Source: Burkholderiaceae bacterium (lineage in GTDB: Bacteria; Pseudomonadota; Gammaproteobacteria; Burkholderiales; Burkholderiaceae_C). From it: a stretch of DNA of 64,000 nucleotides. Below are positions 18,666 through 27,891 of the stretch, one piece after another. The notes beneath the pieces were generated by a model. That model saw only the letters and a program-made list of their open reading frames with translations. It had not been told where the DNA came from and ran no database searches. How positions within the stretch are numbered: the stretch's first letter is position 1; each line of letters opens with the position of its first letter. Position numbers and translations under genes: made by a program. The stretch is from NCBI GenBank assembly GCA_026125795.1, contig JAHCKM010000003.1, positions 310,001 to 374,000 on the forward strand. The letters run 5' to 3'.

Positions 18666-20130
18666 AGCCGCACCGCTGCAGGAGTTGGCGCGGCGCGTCG
18701 AGCGCTACCGGCCCGGCCTGCGGGTTGACGAAATCGGGCAGGTCGCCTCGGTGGGCGACGGCATTGCCTGGGTGACCGGGTTGCCGTCGGCGAGCGCGGA
18801 GGAGATCGTGCGTTTCGAGGACGGCAGCCGCGGCATGGTGTTCGAGCTGCAGTCCGAGCGCCTCGGCGTGATCCTGCTCGATCCGCTGGCCAACGTGACG
18901 TCCGGTGCACGCGTGTCGCGCACCGGACGCCGGCTCGAGATCGGCATCGGCGACGGCGCGCTCGGGCGCGTGCTCGATCCGCTGGGCAAGCCGCTCGACG
19001 GTGCGCCGCCGTTCGCGGCGGATGGCCATGGTGCGCTCGAGACCGGCTCGCCGCCGATCATGGCGCGCGACTTCGTCACCGCGCCGCTGTACACCGGCAT
19101 CAAGGTGGTGGACACGCTGATCCCGATCGGCCGCGGCCAGCGCCAGCTCATCATCGGCGACTCCGGCACCGGCAAGACCGCGCTGGCGCTCGATGCGGTG
19201 ATCGCCCAGGTCGGGCAGGGCGTGCGCTGCGTGGTGGTGATGATCGGGCAGAAGCGCTCCGAGACGGCGCGCGTCGTCGACGTGCTGCGGCGCTACGGGG
19301 CAATGAGCTACGCCACCGTGGTGGCCGCCGAGGCCACGGCCACGCCGGGGATGAAGTACCTGGCGCCGTTCGCCGGCTGCGCGATCGCCGAGGGCTGGAT
19401 GCGGCGCGGCCACGATACGCTGGTCGTGTACGACGACCTGAGCAGCCATGCGCGCGCGTACCGCGAGCTGTCGCTGCTGATGCACCGGCCGCCGGGGCGC
19501 GAGGCCTATCCGGGCGACATCTTCTACCTGCACGCGCGGCTGCTCGAGCGCGCGACGAGGCTGGCCAAGCCGCACGGCGGCGGCAGCCTGACCGCGCTGC
19601 CGATCGTGCAGACCGAGGAAGGCGAGATCGCCGCCTACATCCCCACCAACTTGATCTCCATCACCGACGGCCAGATCTACCTCGACCGCCGGCTGTTCGC
19701 CGCCGGCGTGCTGCCGGCGGTGGACGTGGCGCTGTCGGTGTCGCGCATCGGCGGCAAGGCCCAGCATCCGCGCATCAAGCGCGAGGCCGGCACAATGAAG
19801 CTGGCCTACCTGCAGTTCCTCGAGCTGGAGGTGTTCACGCGCTTCGGCACCAAGCTGGAGGCTGGCGCGGAAGCCAAGATCGCGCGCGGCCGCGTGATGC
19901 GCGAGATCCTCAAGCAGGACCGCCTCTCGCCGTTGCTGCCGGCCTTTCAGCTCGCCTGGATGACGGCGTTCAATGCGGGTCTGCTCGACCGCCTCGAACT
20001 GAGCGACGTGCCAGCCGCGCTGGAGCGCATCCGCGTGGGGCTGGCCGGCGACTCGGCGATCGGCCTGGAGAGCGCGCGCGAGCTGTGGCTGCAACGGCTG
20101 GCGCAATGGTTGGGAGGCACGAGCCCGTGA
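18655..20130 (+). CDS. atpA: N-type F1 ATPase subunit alpha
   Basis: A 491-residue non-catalytic alpha subunit. Walker A GDSGTGKT is at residues 168-175; [49 protein letters not shown] and the QIYLD-RLF-AG-LPAV segment follow. It is slightly shorter than the housekeeping alpha (about 510). ATG at 18655 overlaps the end of atpF; an ATG at 18640 in the same frame adds MPPPI and cannot be excluded, since neither has a clear ribosome site. The stop overlaps the GTG of the gamma gene. Confidence 0.9.
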   Translation: MTTEAAPLQELARRVERYRPGLRVDEIGQVASVGDGIAWVTGLPSASAEEIVRFEDGSRGMVFELQSERLGVILLDPLANVTSGARVSRTGRRLEIGIGDGALGRVLDPLGKPLDGAPPFAADGHGALETGSPPIMARDFVTAPLYTGIKVVDTLIPIGRGQRQLIIGDSGTGKTALALDAVIAQVGQGVRCVVVMIGQKRSETARVVDVLRRYGAMSYATVVAAEATATPGMKYLAPFAGCAIAEGWMRRGHDTLVVYDDLSSHARAYRELSLLMHRPPGREAYPGDIFYLHARLLERATRLAKPHGGGSLTALPIVQTEEGEIAAYIPTNLISITDGQIYLDRRLFAAGVLPAVDVALSVSRIGGKAQHPRIKREAGTMKLAYLQFLELEVFTRFGTKLEAGAEAKIARGRVMREILKQDRLSPLLPAFQLAWMTAFNAGLLDRLELSDVPAALERIRVGLAGDSAIGLESARELWLQRLAQWLGGTSP

Positions 20131-21014
20131 GTGGCATGGCCGAGCTGTCGCAGCGCCACGCGCGGCTGCAGGAAATCAGCGGGATCATGACCGCGATGAA
20201 GAGTCTGTCGCTGGTGGAGGCGCGCAAGCTGGCGCGCTTCATCGGCGAGCAGGCGCGCATGCGCGACAACATCGCGGCGGCGGCGGCGGACTTCCTGCAG
20301 TTCCATCGCGAGATCGGCGCGCGCGACGTGCCTCGCTCCGTGGCCACCCTGGTGCTGATCGGCTCCGAGCGGGGCTTCTGCGGCAACTTCAACGAGCGCA
20401 TCGTGCAGACGCTGGGGCGCTTGGAGTCCGAGCTCGATGCCGCCTCGCTGCTGGTCGTCGGGCATCGGCTGTCGAGCCGCCTTGCCGAGCACGCGCGCGT
20501 CGTGGCGCGCCTCGACGGGCCCACCGTCGCCGAGGACGTTCCGGCCGTGCTGGAGAACCTGGTCGATGCGCTGCACGAGCACGCGAGCGCGGGCTCCGCC
20601 GGGCCTGCGACCCTGCTGTGCCTGGGCCACGACGAGCAAGGCGAACCAGCGCTGACCACGCTGCTGCCGTTGCCGCGTCCCGCAGCGGGCGTGCGTCGCG
20701 GCCATGCGCCCGAGCTGCTGCTGGCCCCGCAGGTGTTCTACGACGAGCTGGTGCAGCAGTTCCTGCTGACCGCGCTGCTCGGGCAGTTCTACACCTCGCT
20801 GGCCGCCGAGAACCACCAGCGGCTGGCCCACATGGAGCGCGCGCTCGACCGCCTCGACCAGACCCTCGCACGCCTGGCACTCAGGCGCAACGCGCTGCGC
20901 CAGGAGCGCATCGTCGAGGAGATCGAAGTCATCCTGTCGAGTGCGATGGCGTTCGATCGGCGTGAAAAGGTTGAAGCGGCGTCGTCGTCCGGAAGGCTCG
21001 AGGAAGAACCATGA
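20127..21014 (+). CDS. atpG: N-type ATPase subunit gamma
   Basis: A 295-residue central-shaft subunit. The N-terminal coiled coil carries [22 protein letters not shown], equivalent to the conserved ITKAM-MVAA-K. The Rossmann-like middle has [15 protein letters not shown], and the C-terminal helix ends [23 protein letters not shown] at 20127 overlaps the alpha stop and has GGGAGG in front. Its own stop overlaps the ATG of rquA by four bases, so the methyltransferase is translated as the last cistron of the ATPase cluster. Confidence 0.9.
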   Translation: MSGMAELSQRHARLQEISGIMTAMKSLSLVEARKLARFIGEQARMRDNIAAAAADFLQFHREIGARDVPRSVATLVLIGSERGFCGNFNERIVQTLGRLESELDAASLLVVGHRLSSRLAEHARVVARLDGPTVAEDVPAVLENLVDALHEHASAGSAGPATLLCLGHDEQGEPALTTLLPLPRPAAGVRRGHAPELLLAPQVFYDELVQQFLLTALLGQFYTSLAAENHQRLAHMERALDRLDQTLARLALRRNALRQERIVEEIEVILSSAMAFDRREKVEAASSSGRLEEEP

Positions 21015-21877
21015 CCGCAGGAATGACCGACGCACGCGATCGTGCCGGGTGCATCCGAAGGGGTCTCGTCCCAACGGGCGATGCAGTGCTTGCCCGCATG
21101 CGGTCTGCCGGCGTGCACCGGTTCACCGCCACGGGTGCGTTGCCTGTTCCGCGCTACCTCGAGCGGCTGTATTGGTGGGCCTACGTCCACCCGGTGGCGG
21201 TGCGGCTGTTCGACCGCGCATGGCTGGTCGATGCCATCCTGTTCGGCAACTTCGCCCGGCTGCGCGACGCGGCGCTGGATGCGCTCGGCGAGACGATCTC
21301 GGGACGTACGCTGCAGGTCGGGTGTGTCTACGGCAACCTGACGCAGCGCTTGCGCGAGCGCTTGACCGGCGACGCGCAGCTCGACGTGGTGGACGTTCTG
21401 CCGGTGCAACTGGAGAACCTCGGCAGGAAGCTGCCGCCCGACGAGCGCGTCGCGCTGCTGCACGGCGACGCGTCGTCGCTCGCCTGCGCCGGTGCGCAGT
21501 ACGACAGGGTGCTGCTGTTCTTCCTGCTCCACGAAATGCCAGAGAACCTGCGCCGCGCGGCGCTCGGCGAAGCCGTACGCGTGCTGAAGCCGGGTGGCAG
21601 GCTGGTGATCGTCGACTACCACCTGCCGTCGCGGCTGCATCCGCTGCGCCCGCTGATGCACCAGGTGTTCCGCCACCTCGAGCCCCACGCCTTCGACCTG
21701 TGGGCGCACAGGGTCGAGCAATTCATGCCGCGCGGCGCGCAGGCCACGTTCGTCAAGCGCACCTACTTCGGCGGCCTGTACCAGAGGCTCGTGTGGACCC
21801 GGCAGGCCGTGTCAGGAGCGAGCGGCGCGGTCGAAAGGTTGATGAACGTCAAGCGTGAGGAAGCGCCACCCAAGTAG
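21011..21877 (+). CDS. rquA: Rhodoquinone biosynthesis methyltransferase-like protein RquA
   Basis: A 288-residue class I SAM-fold protein. It has the RquA-specific segment YLERLYWWAYVHP (residues 49-61), then WLVDAILFGNFARLRDAAL and LQVGCVYGNL (101-110), where the usual Gly-rich SAM loop D-G-G-G is replaced, plus VVDVLPVQLENL and RVLLFFLLHEMPE. In RquA these departures accompany conversion of ubiquinone to the low-potential rhodoquinone by amination; it is not an ordinary methyltransferase. Rhodoquinone supports fumarate-type anaerobic respiration. ATGA overlap with atpG makes co-translation very likely. Confidence 0.85.
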   Translation: MTAGMTDARDRAGCIRRGLVPTGDAVLARMRSAGVHRFTATGALPVPRYLERLYWWAYVHPVAVRLFDRAWLVDAILFGNFARLRDAALDALGETISGRTLQVGCVYGNLTQRLRERLTGDAQLDVVDVLPVQLENLGRKLPPDERVALLHGDASSLACAGAQYDRVLLFFLLHEMPENLRRAALGEAVRVLKPGGRLVIVDYHLPSRLHPLRPLMHQVFRHLEPHAFDLWAHRVEQFMPRGAQATFVKRTYFGGLYQRLVWTRQAVSGASGAVERLMNVKREEAPPK

Positions 21878-21901
21878 TCTGGGCTCTGCGTGGATGAAGA
21901 C

Positions 21902-22345
21902 ATGGTAACGCGGCTGAGCAAAGCATCGAAGGCACTTTGGGGTGTGCTGCTGTTCGTGCTCGCCTTGCGCGCAGTGGCCGGCCCGGCGCTGTGCGACCCG
22001 TATGGCGAGCACCAGGTGCCCGGTGGATCCGCGCAGGCGATCGGATCGCTCCCGCATGAGCGTCATGCGGCTTCATCGCACGATCTCTATCGAACACCGG
22101 CCCAACACCCCACGCCTGAGAGCGGCGACCATGCATGCGAGGAGCCGGTCTACCTGACGGGCGAGGCGGGAGCCAACCTGCCGGTCAAGTGGTCTGAACT
22201 GCAGGGCAAGGCCGTGTGGTCGTATGCACCTGCCGCCATTGCGCAGCCCGAGTCGGTGGTTGTGCAGGTGTGGCCGCGGCGCTGGGCCGCGCCTCGATCA
22301 CCGTCCAGTACCCCGCTGGAGCTCACGCGCCGACTGCGCATTTGA
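21902..22345 (+). CDS. Exported protein of unknown function
   Basis: A 147-residue protein with a signal peptide (ALWGVLLFVLALRAVAGPALC), a His-containing stretch (PHERHAASSHDLYRT), a DHACEEPVYL segment and a basic tail (PLELTRRLRI). I do not recognise the family; the general build (leader, His-rich part, tail ending in hydrophobic/Arg residues) is loosely like the two His-rich proteins at 3274 and 42279. ATG at 21902 is chosen over GTG at 21890 because the leader begins there. It sits 24 bp behind rquA and in front of the cytochrome genes. Confidence 0.5.
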   Translation: MVTRLSKASKALWGVLLFVLALRAVAGPALCDPYGEHQVPGGSAQAIGSLPHERHAASSHDLYRTPAQHPTPESGDHACEEPVYLTGEAGANLPVKWSELQGKAVWSYAPAAIAQPESVVVQVWPRRWAAPRSPSSTPLELTRRLRI

Positions 22346-22469
22346 CGCGGTACCGCGTGCAGTGATGCACGCGCCTTCTTGAGTCCTGCGGCGGGCTCTT
22401 CAGCCTCGCCTCCACTGTCTCCATTGACGACTGACTCACGGCACGGCCGTGGGCCGGAGGAGTTCCATC

Positions 22470-22817
22470 ATGCATCTCTTGTCCTTCCGCCGAGGCCCGA
22501 GTGCTGTCGGCGTCGTCTTCATCCTTCTGCTGGCGCCGCTGGCGGCGCGAGCGCTCGACGCCGATGCCGCGCAGGCGCTGGTCAAGAAGAGCGATTGCCT
22601 GAAGTGCCACGCGGTCGACAAGAAGAAGGACGGGCCTTCCTACAAGGAAGTGGCCGCCAAGTACAAGGGCAAGCCCGACGCCGAGCAGAGGCTCTTCACC
22701 CACGTGACGACCAACCCCAAGGTCAAGATCGATGGCAAGGAGGAGGAGCACAACTCGCTGAAGACCAAAGACGAGGCGGAGGTCCGCAACGTCATTCAGT
22801 GGATCCTGTCGCGCTGA
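22470..22817 (+). CDS. Periplasmic monoheme cytochrome c
   Basis: A 115-residue class I cytochrome c with a signal peptide (VVFILLLAPLAARA). The heme motif CLKCH is at residues 43-47, within the VKKSDCLKCHAVDKKKDGPS pattern of cytochrome c551/c552-like carriers. KYKGKPDAEQRL and a C-terminal VRNVIQWILS helix follow. Lys richness suggests a basic surface for docking. GGAGGAG precedes the ATG. It lies between the quinone gene and a NapC/NirT dehydrogenase, so it is the natural soluble shuttle in the periplasm. Confidence 0.88.
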   Translation: MHLLSFRRGPSAVGVVFILLLAPLAARALDADAAQALVKKSDCLKCHAVDKKKDGPSYKEVAAKYKGKPDAEQRLFTHVTTNPKVKIDGKEEEHNSLKTKDEAEVRNVIQWILSR

Positions 22818-22856
22818 GCGCGGCATCGCTGCGGGAACGGCTCGCGAGGAGGAACC

Positions 22857-23471
22857 ATGGCTGACAACCCTGGCGCGCTGCGCCGCCTCTGGCACAGGCT
22901 TGCCGCGCCGAGCGCGAAGTATTCGGTGCTCGCCATCTTCGTGGTCGGCGGCGTCGCGGGCGTCATCTTCTGGGGCGGCTTCAATACCGCCATGGAGGCC
23001 ACCAACACGCTGGAGTTCTGCATCTCGTGCCACGAGATGCGCGACACCGTCTTCAAGGAATACAAGGAGACGGTGCACTTCGCCAACCGCAGCGGCGTGC
23101 GCGCCGTCTGCTCCGACTGCCACGTGCCGCGCGACTGGGGGCACAAGGTGCTGCGCAAGATCCAGGCGTCGGGCGAGCTGTACGGCAAGGTGATCGGGGC
23201 CATCGACACACCGGCCAAATTCGAGGCCAAACGCGCCGAGTTGGCCAGGCACGTGTGGAAGCGCATGAAGGAAACCGACTCGCTGGAGTGCCGCAACTGC
23301 CACTCCAACGAAGCGATGAGTTCGGCGCGCCAGACCGAAAAGGCCCAGGCCAGACACAAGAAGGGCGCCGCCGAAGGCATGACCTGCATCGACTGCCACT
23401 TCGCAATCGCGCACAACGAGCCCGAAGGCCCGGGCCCGCGCGAACTCTTTCCGTCGGCGGCCGCGAAGTGA
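22857..23471 (+). CDS. Tetraheme NapC/NirT-family quinol dehydrogenase
   Basis: A 204-residue protein with one N-terminal membrane anchor (SVLAIFVVGGVAGVIFWGGF). It has four heme-attachment motifs: CISCH (55-59), CSDCH (85-89), CRNCH (145-149) and CIDCH (177-181). This spacing and the FCISCHEMRDTVFKEY--T-H segment are those of the NapC/NirT/CymA family, which take electrons from membrane quinols and pass them to periplasmic partners. No nitrate, nitrite or TMAO reductase gene is near; the partners here are a small cytochrome and an outer-membrane cytochrome-porin. Confidence 0.9.
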   Translation: MADNPGALRRLWHRLAAPSAKYSVLAIFVVGGVAGVIFWGGFNTAMEATNTLEFCISCHEMRDTVFKEYKETVHFANRSGVRAVCSDCHVPRDWGHKVLRKIQASGELYGKVIGAIDTPAKFEAKRAELARHVWKRMKETDSLECRNCHSNEAMSSARQTEKAQARHKKGAAEGMTCIDCHFAIAHNEPEGPGPRELFPSAAAK

Positions 23472-23539
23472 GTGGACATTCGAACACCGATTTCAACCAC
23501 GGACCATCCCCGGTTCGTTCTTCTCGACAGGAGGACCCT

Positions 23540-24937
23540 ATGAACGCTTCGATCCGATGCGCAACCAACCATCCGCGGCGTACCGCGGCGGGAACGCTCG
23601 CGCTCTTGTGGCTTGGGCTCATGGCCCTGTTCTTTGTTGCCGTGCCGAAGGCCCATGCGGTTCCCAGCATGGGGGCGCAGACGGGCCGCGCATGCAGCGG
23701 CTGCCACACGGTCTTTCCGGAGCTCACGCCTTACGGTCGCGAGTTCAAGCTCGGCGGCTTCGCGGCCAGCTCGAGCAAGTGGGACGAGAAGCCGTGGACC
23801 GAGCGGCTGCCGGTCGCCTTCGCGCTGATGGGTTCGCGCACGAGTACGAACAACACGACCGCCGGCGGTGCCTCCGCCGATGAATTTCCGAAGGACCGCA
23901 AGAACGTCGCGCAGACGGTCGCGGGCTACGTCGGCGGCAAGATCTACGACAACGTGGGGGCGCTGATCCAGTACAACTACGACGGCATCGAAAGGCTGTG
24001 GGCGATGGAGATGTTCGATGCCCGCTACGCCAACAGCGTGACGCTGGGAGAGAAGAACCTGGCCTTCGGCGTGACACTCAACAACAATCCCACCGTTTCC
24101 GACCTCTACAACTCCACCCCGGCCTGGGGCTTCCCTCACACGGGTACCGCGGCGCCGCAGATGCCGGCCGCGCCGATCATCGACATGACCCTGGCCAGCA
24201 AGGTCGGCGGCCTGGGCATCTACGGCTTGTGGGATGACCTCGTCTACGTGGAGGTGGCGAACTACCGCACGGCCAAGTCGAGCGGGCTGCGCTTCCTGAG
24301 CTGGGGCCAGCCGTGGAACACCGAGGAACTCGCCGGAAGCCTGGTGCAGGGCGACGCACCGTACTTCCGCCTGGCGCTGCAGAAGGAGGCCAAGCCGCAC
24401 AGCTTCGCGGCCGGCATCTACGGGATGAACGCCAAGATCTTTGCCGATGCGAACGACCAGACCTTGGGAACCAATCGTTTCCGCGATCTGGGCTACGACG
24501 CCAACTACCAATACATCGAAGGCGACCATTCGCTGTCGGTGCGCGCGAACTGGATCCGCGAGAAGCAGACCTGGAACGACGCGGTGGTGAGCGCGGGGCT
24601 GGTCTCCAACCCCACGGACACGCTCAAGACCTTCCGCACCGACGTTCACTACTACTTCCAGCGCCAATGGGGCGGGGGCCTGCAGTACTTCAGGACCACC
24701 GGGAGCGCCGATGACCTTCGGTACAACACCGGCGATGCGCTGTTCGGCAGCAGCAACGGCAGCCCGAACACCAAAGGCTGGACCGCAGAGCTGAACTACC
24801 TGCCGCGGCAGAACATCAAGCTTGCCCTGCGGTACACCAAGTTCCAGCAGTTCAACGGCGCGCGAACCGACTACACGCCGGGCCGCAACGCCTCGGACAA
24901 CAACTACATCTACTTGATGGGCTGGTTGTTGTTCTGA
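23540..24937 (+). CDS. Outer-membrane beta-barrel with N-terminal heme c (Cyc2-like cytochrome-porin)
   Basis: A 465-residue exported protein. After a signal peptide ending AHA (residue 40) comes a single heme motif CSGCH (52-56) in GRACSGCHTVFPELTPYGREFKLGGF. The rest alternates aromatic and polar residues like a beta-barrel and ends with a terminal Phe (YIYLMGWLLF), typical of outer-membrane proteins. The CH-FP-L--FG--FK--G pattern occurs in fused cytochrome-porins such as the iron-oxidase Cyc2 and relatives; the assignment to Cyc2 itself is uncertain. GAGGA precedes the ATG. It would carry electrons across the outer membrane. Confidence 0.7.
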   Translation: MNASIRCATNHPRRTAAGTLALLWLGLMALFFVAVPKAHAVPSMGAQTGRACSGCHTVFPELTPYGREFKLGGFAASSSKWDEKPWTERLPVAFALMGSRTSTNNTTAGGASADEFPKDRKNVAQTVAGYVGGKIYDNVGALIQYNYDGIERLWAMEMFDARYANSVTLGEKNLAFGVTLNNNPTVSDLYNSTPAWGFPHTGTAAPQMPAAPIIDMTLASKVGGLGIYGLWDDLVYVEVANYRTAKSSGLRFLSWGQPWNTEELAGSLVQGDAPYFRLALQKEAKPHSFAAGIYGMNAKIFADANDQTLGTNRFRDLGYDANYQYIEGDHSLSVRANWIREKQTWNDAVVSAGLVSNPTDTLKTFRTDVHYYFQRQWGGGLQYFRTTGSADDLRYNTGDALFGSSNGSPNTKGWTAELNYLPRQNIKLALRYTKFQQFNGARTDYTPGRNASDNNYIYLMGWLLF

Positions 24938-24960
24938 TAAAGGCATCAGCGAGGTAACCC

Positions 24961-25308
24961 GTGCGTGCAATTCGACTCACTGCTCTCTTGGCCGCACTCG
25001 GCGCGATGGTCGGGTGCGGCTCTCTGGCGCGCGACGCTCCGCGGGACTATTGGATACAGGCCCGCGTCGTGGAGCTCCATCCAACTTTCGATGCCGCCAA
25101 TGTCGACGCGAACATGAAGTGCGCAGAAGGAAGGTCTCTATCCGCCGGTACGACCATCGTTGTCGTGCGATACCGCGGTAGAAGAAGCAACCGCTATCGC
25201 GCGTTTGTCGTTGAGCGCATGGAAGAGCCCCGCGTGGGTCAAGTGGTCTTCGTCAATGCGTCGCGATGTGCGCTGAGCGCTTCGGCCACCGCCCAGAAGA
25301 GCCTCTAG
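24961..25308 (+). CDS. Small lipoprotein of unknown function
   Basis: A 115-residue protein with a GTG start and a lipobox-like MVGC (ALLAALGAMVGCGS). The mature part has a beta-rich segment (TTIVVVRYRGRRSNRYRAFVV) and one further Cys pair (MKCAEG, ASRCALS). No family is recognised. It follows the cytochrome-porin by 23 bp with a GAGG site and could be an accessory lipoprotein for it or simply the next gene in the run. Confidence 0.6.
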   Translation: MRAIRLTALLAALGAMVGCGSLARDAPRDYWIQARVVELHPTFDAANVDANMKCAEGRSLSAGTTIVVVRYRGRRSNRYRAFVVERMEEPRVGQVVFVNASRCALSASATAQKSL

Positions 25309-25335
25309 GTCCCGCCCGCGACGCATCTACAACAT

Positions 25336-26334
25336 ATGGCAATGGCGCAATTCAGGTTGCCCGATCGACGGCGCGTCCTGGTTGGTGCGCTGGGCGGTGC
25401 TGTCGCGTGGCTCGCAACGGGGTGCGCTGCCCCGGCGGTGGACCGGCTCGACTCGGCGGCCGCGCCCGACGAGCCGGACTTCGCACCCCCGCGGGACGAC
25501 GCGCTGCCGCGAGTCGCGCTCGTGCTCTCGGGCGGCGCGGCGCGCGGCTTCGCGCATCTGGGCGTGCTGCAGGTGCTCGAGCACGAGGGACTGAGGCCCG
25601 ACCTGGTGGTGGGGACGAGCGCTGGCGCGATCGTCGGCGCCATGTATGCATCCGGCATGGCGACCGCCGAGATCGAGCGCGCGACCGAGAGCCTCGACTG
25701 GGGCGTGCTGTTCGACTTCGACCCCGTGCGCACCGTGTTCAACGGCCTCGGTCTGGGCCTGGTGCCAGGTGCGCGCCTGGAGAGTTTTCTGCACCGCCAC
25801 CTGGCCGCGCCGATCGAACGGTTCCCGATCGCGTTCGCGGCCGTGGCGACGGACATGCAGACCGGCGACGTGGTCGTGCTGAACCGCGGCGATGCCGCGC
25901 GCGCCGTGCGCGCATCGTGCGGCGTGCCGGGCCTGTATGCTCCGCTGCGCATCCGCGGCCGGCTGCTCGGCGACGGGCAGGTCGTCAGTCCGTTGCCGGT
26001 GCGCACGGCGCGCCGTCTGGGCGCCCTGCGCGTGCTGGCATCCGATGTCGTCTATCCACCCTACCACACGGAGCTGTCGGGTCCGCTGTCGATGGTCTTC
26101 CAGTCGATGATCGTCTCGGGCTGGCGGCACGTGCTGAACGAGCGCGCGCTGGCCGATGTCGTGATCCTGCCCGGCATCCGCCGTTCGACCGAGCAACTCG
26201 GGCTCGGCAGCCGCGAGTGGCTGACGCAGGCAGGCGAGAAGGCCGCGCAGGATCGGATCGCCGAGATCCGTGCCGTGTTTGCCCGGCCCGCAGCGCCCGC
26301 CGTCGAGGCGCTGCAAGGAGCAATTCGAGGGTGA
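25336..26334 (+). CDS. Patatin-like phospholipase (lipoprotein)
   Basis: A 332-residue protein with an Arg-rich leader and lipobox LATGC (Cys 30). The patatin core has the oxyanion segment GGAARG (66-71) and the nucleophile elbow GTSAG (93-97). The catalytic Asp is in GDGQVVSPLP, where the usual DG-G/A reads DGQ. Such enzymes hydrolyse acyl chains of phospholipids by a Ser-Asp dyad. The lipobox places it in the envelope. The stop overlaps the GTG of the next gene, a phospholipase-D-like protein, so the two probably act together on membrane lipids. Confidence 0.85.
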   Translation: MAMAQFRLPDRRRVLVGALGGAVAWLATGCAAPAVDRLDSAAAPDEPDFAPPRDDALPRVALVLSGGAARGFAHLGVLQVLEHEGLRPDLVVGTSAGAIVGAMYASGMATAEIERATESLDWGVLFDFDPVRTVFNGLGLGLVPGARLESFLHRHLAAPIERFPIAFAAVATDMQTGDVVVLNRGDAARAVRASCGVPGLYAPLRIRGRLLGDGQVVSPLPVRTARRLGALRVLASDVVYPPYHTELSGPLSMVFQSMIVSGWRHVLNERALADVVILPGIRRSTEQLGLGSREWLTQAGEKAAQDRIAEIRAVFARPAAPAVEALQGAIRG

Positions 26335-27881
26335 GTCGTCGTTCCCTCGCCGCGACGCTGGGTGTCGCGTTGCTGCTTGCGGGATGTGCGGTGCTGCGTC
26401 CAGCGGTGCCGCGCGTGCCGTCGAGCGCGATCGCACCGGGCGATCACACGACGCTCGGACGCGTCTTCGGTGCGCAGGCGGTCGAGCATACGGGCCATTC
26501 GGGGTTTCAGGTCGTCACCTCTGCGCAGGCGGCCTTTGCGTCGCGCGCCGCGCTGGCCGACACCGCCGAACGCACGCTCGACCTGCAGTACTACAGCGCG
26601 GGTGACGACCTGACTTCGAATCTGCTGCTGCAGCGCGTGGTCTTGGCTGCCGAGCGCGGCGTGCGAGTGAGGGTCCTGCTGGACGACGTTCACGCCACGA
26701 CCCGCGCCTTCGCGCGGCGCGCGGCGGCTGCGCACCCGGGCATCCAAGTGCGCCTGTTCAATCCGTTCTTCTTCGGCGGCACCTGGAGCGTCAGTCGTCT
26801 GGTCGAGTTCATGTTCGACGGCGACAGGCTGAACCGCCGCATGCACAACAAGCTCTGGGTCACGGACAACGCCGTGGCCATGGTCGGCAGCCGCAACCTG
26901 GGTGACGAATACTTCGGCGTTCACGAGTCAGCCAATTTCAACGACGTGGATCTGCTGGCGGTGGGGCCGATCGTCCAGGAGCTGTCGAGAGCCTTCGACA
27001 CCTACTGGAACAGCGCAGCGGCCGTGCCGTTGGAAGCTGTCGTCGTCGCGCCCGACGTCGACGAAGGTGATCGCTTGCGCCAGGGGCTGCAGGCGCGCGC
27101 ACAAGCCTGCGACGGCGCTCCACCTTGCCAGTGGATCGCAGCCGGCGGATTGGTCGGCGCGTTGCGCTCCGGCAGCGTCGCGCTGACCTGGGCCCATGCG
27201 CAGGCCATCTACGACCACCCTGATCTGGACAAGGCTGCAGTGGCCTCCGGCATCGAGCATGGGATGCGTGACGACCAACCGAGTGGCTCTTCTACACAGC
27301 GCGAGTTGTTGATCGTGTCGCCGTATTTCATTCCGGAGCAGGACGGTCGCGATCATCTGGCCGACATGGTCGAAAGGGGCGTGCGTGTGGCGGTGCTGAC
27401 CAACTCGTTGGCTTCCACCGACTCGGCCGCCGCGCATGCAGGCTACGCGCGACACCGGGTCGAGTTGTTGCGCAGCGGCGTTGAACTGTTCGAGGCCCGC
27501 CCCGAACCGAGCATTTCACACCGCCGCTTGCATCGATGGGGGCGCGCCTCGCCGTCGAGCCTGCACGCCAAGATCGTCGTGCAGGATCGCACCCGGGCCA
27601 TCGTGGGCTCGCTGAACCAGGACCCGCGCTCGCGGCTGCACAACACGGAGGGCTGGATCGCGGTCGAAAGCCCCGAGCTGGCGGCTGACCTGGCGGAGCT
27701 CTTCGAGGAAGCCTCCGACCTGCACCATGCGTTCAAGCTCGAACTGGAGGGTGACCGCATCGCGTGGAAGACCGAGAGCGACGAGGGCATCAGCCGTTAC
27801 GACGTCGAGCCGAGCACCAGCGTCTGGCTCCGTGCGTGGCGCAAGACGCTCGGCGCGTTGATTCCCGAACATCAGCTATGA
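26331..27881 (+). CDS. Phospholipase-D/cardiolipin synthase family lipoprotein
   Basis: A 516-residue protein with lipobox LLAGC and two HKD motifs: HNKLWVTDNAVAMVGSRN in the N-terminal half and HAKIVVQDRTRAIVGSLN in the C-terminal half. Both have His, Lys and Asp in place, so the PLD active site should form. The length and DLQYYSAGDDLTSNLLL start resemble ClsC-type cardiolipin synthases and envelope PLDs. Translation overlaps the patatin gene. A periplasmic or outer-leaflet lipid transphosphatidylation role is inferred. Confidence 0.85.
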   Translation: MSRRSLAATLGVALLLAGCAVLRPAVPRVPSSAIAPGDHTTLGRVFGAQAVEHTGHSGFQVVTSAQAAFASRAALADTAERTLDLQYYSAGDDLTSNLLLQRVVLAAERGVRVRVLLDDVHATTRAFARRAAAAHPGIQVRLFNPFFFGGTWSVSRLVEFMFDGDRLNRRMHNKLWVTDNAVAMVGSRNLGDEYFGVHESANFNDVDLLAVGPIVQELSRAFDTYWNSAAAVPLEAVVVAPDVDEGDRLRQGLQARAQACDGAPPCQWIAAGGLVGALRSGSVALTWAHAQAIYDHPDLDKAAVASGIEHGMRDDQPSGSSTQRELLIVSPYFIPEQDGRDHLADMVERGVRVAVLTNSLASTDSAAAHAGYARHRVELLRSGVELFEARPEPSISHRRLHRWGRASPSSLHAKIVVQDRTRAIVGSLNQDPRSRLHNTEGWIAVESPELAADLAELFEEASDLHHAFKLELEGDRIAWKTESDEGISRYDVEPSTSVWLRAWRKTLGALIPEHQL

Positions 27882-27891
27882 AGTGCTCGAC

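Noticed and set aside
21011..21877. Ordinary ubiquinone/menaquinone methyltransferase
   Set aside because: The YWWAYVHP segment and the altered SAM loop (CVYGNL) match RquA, not UbiE/UbiG.
22345..22358. ACGCGGTACCGCGT, a perfect 14-bp palindrome, as a terminator
   Set aside because: No loop and no T-run follow; it could be an operator or chance. Not assigned.
22346..22469. FNR-type box in front of the cytochrome c gene
   Set aside because: TTGACGACTGACTCA is not a dyad; no acceptable box was found here by eye.
22796..24970. A 724-codon minus-strand frame opposite the cytochrome genes
   Set aside because: The + strand carries heme motifs and signal peptides; the minus frame is their mirror.
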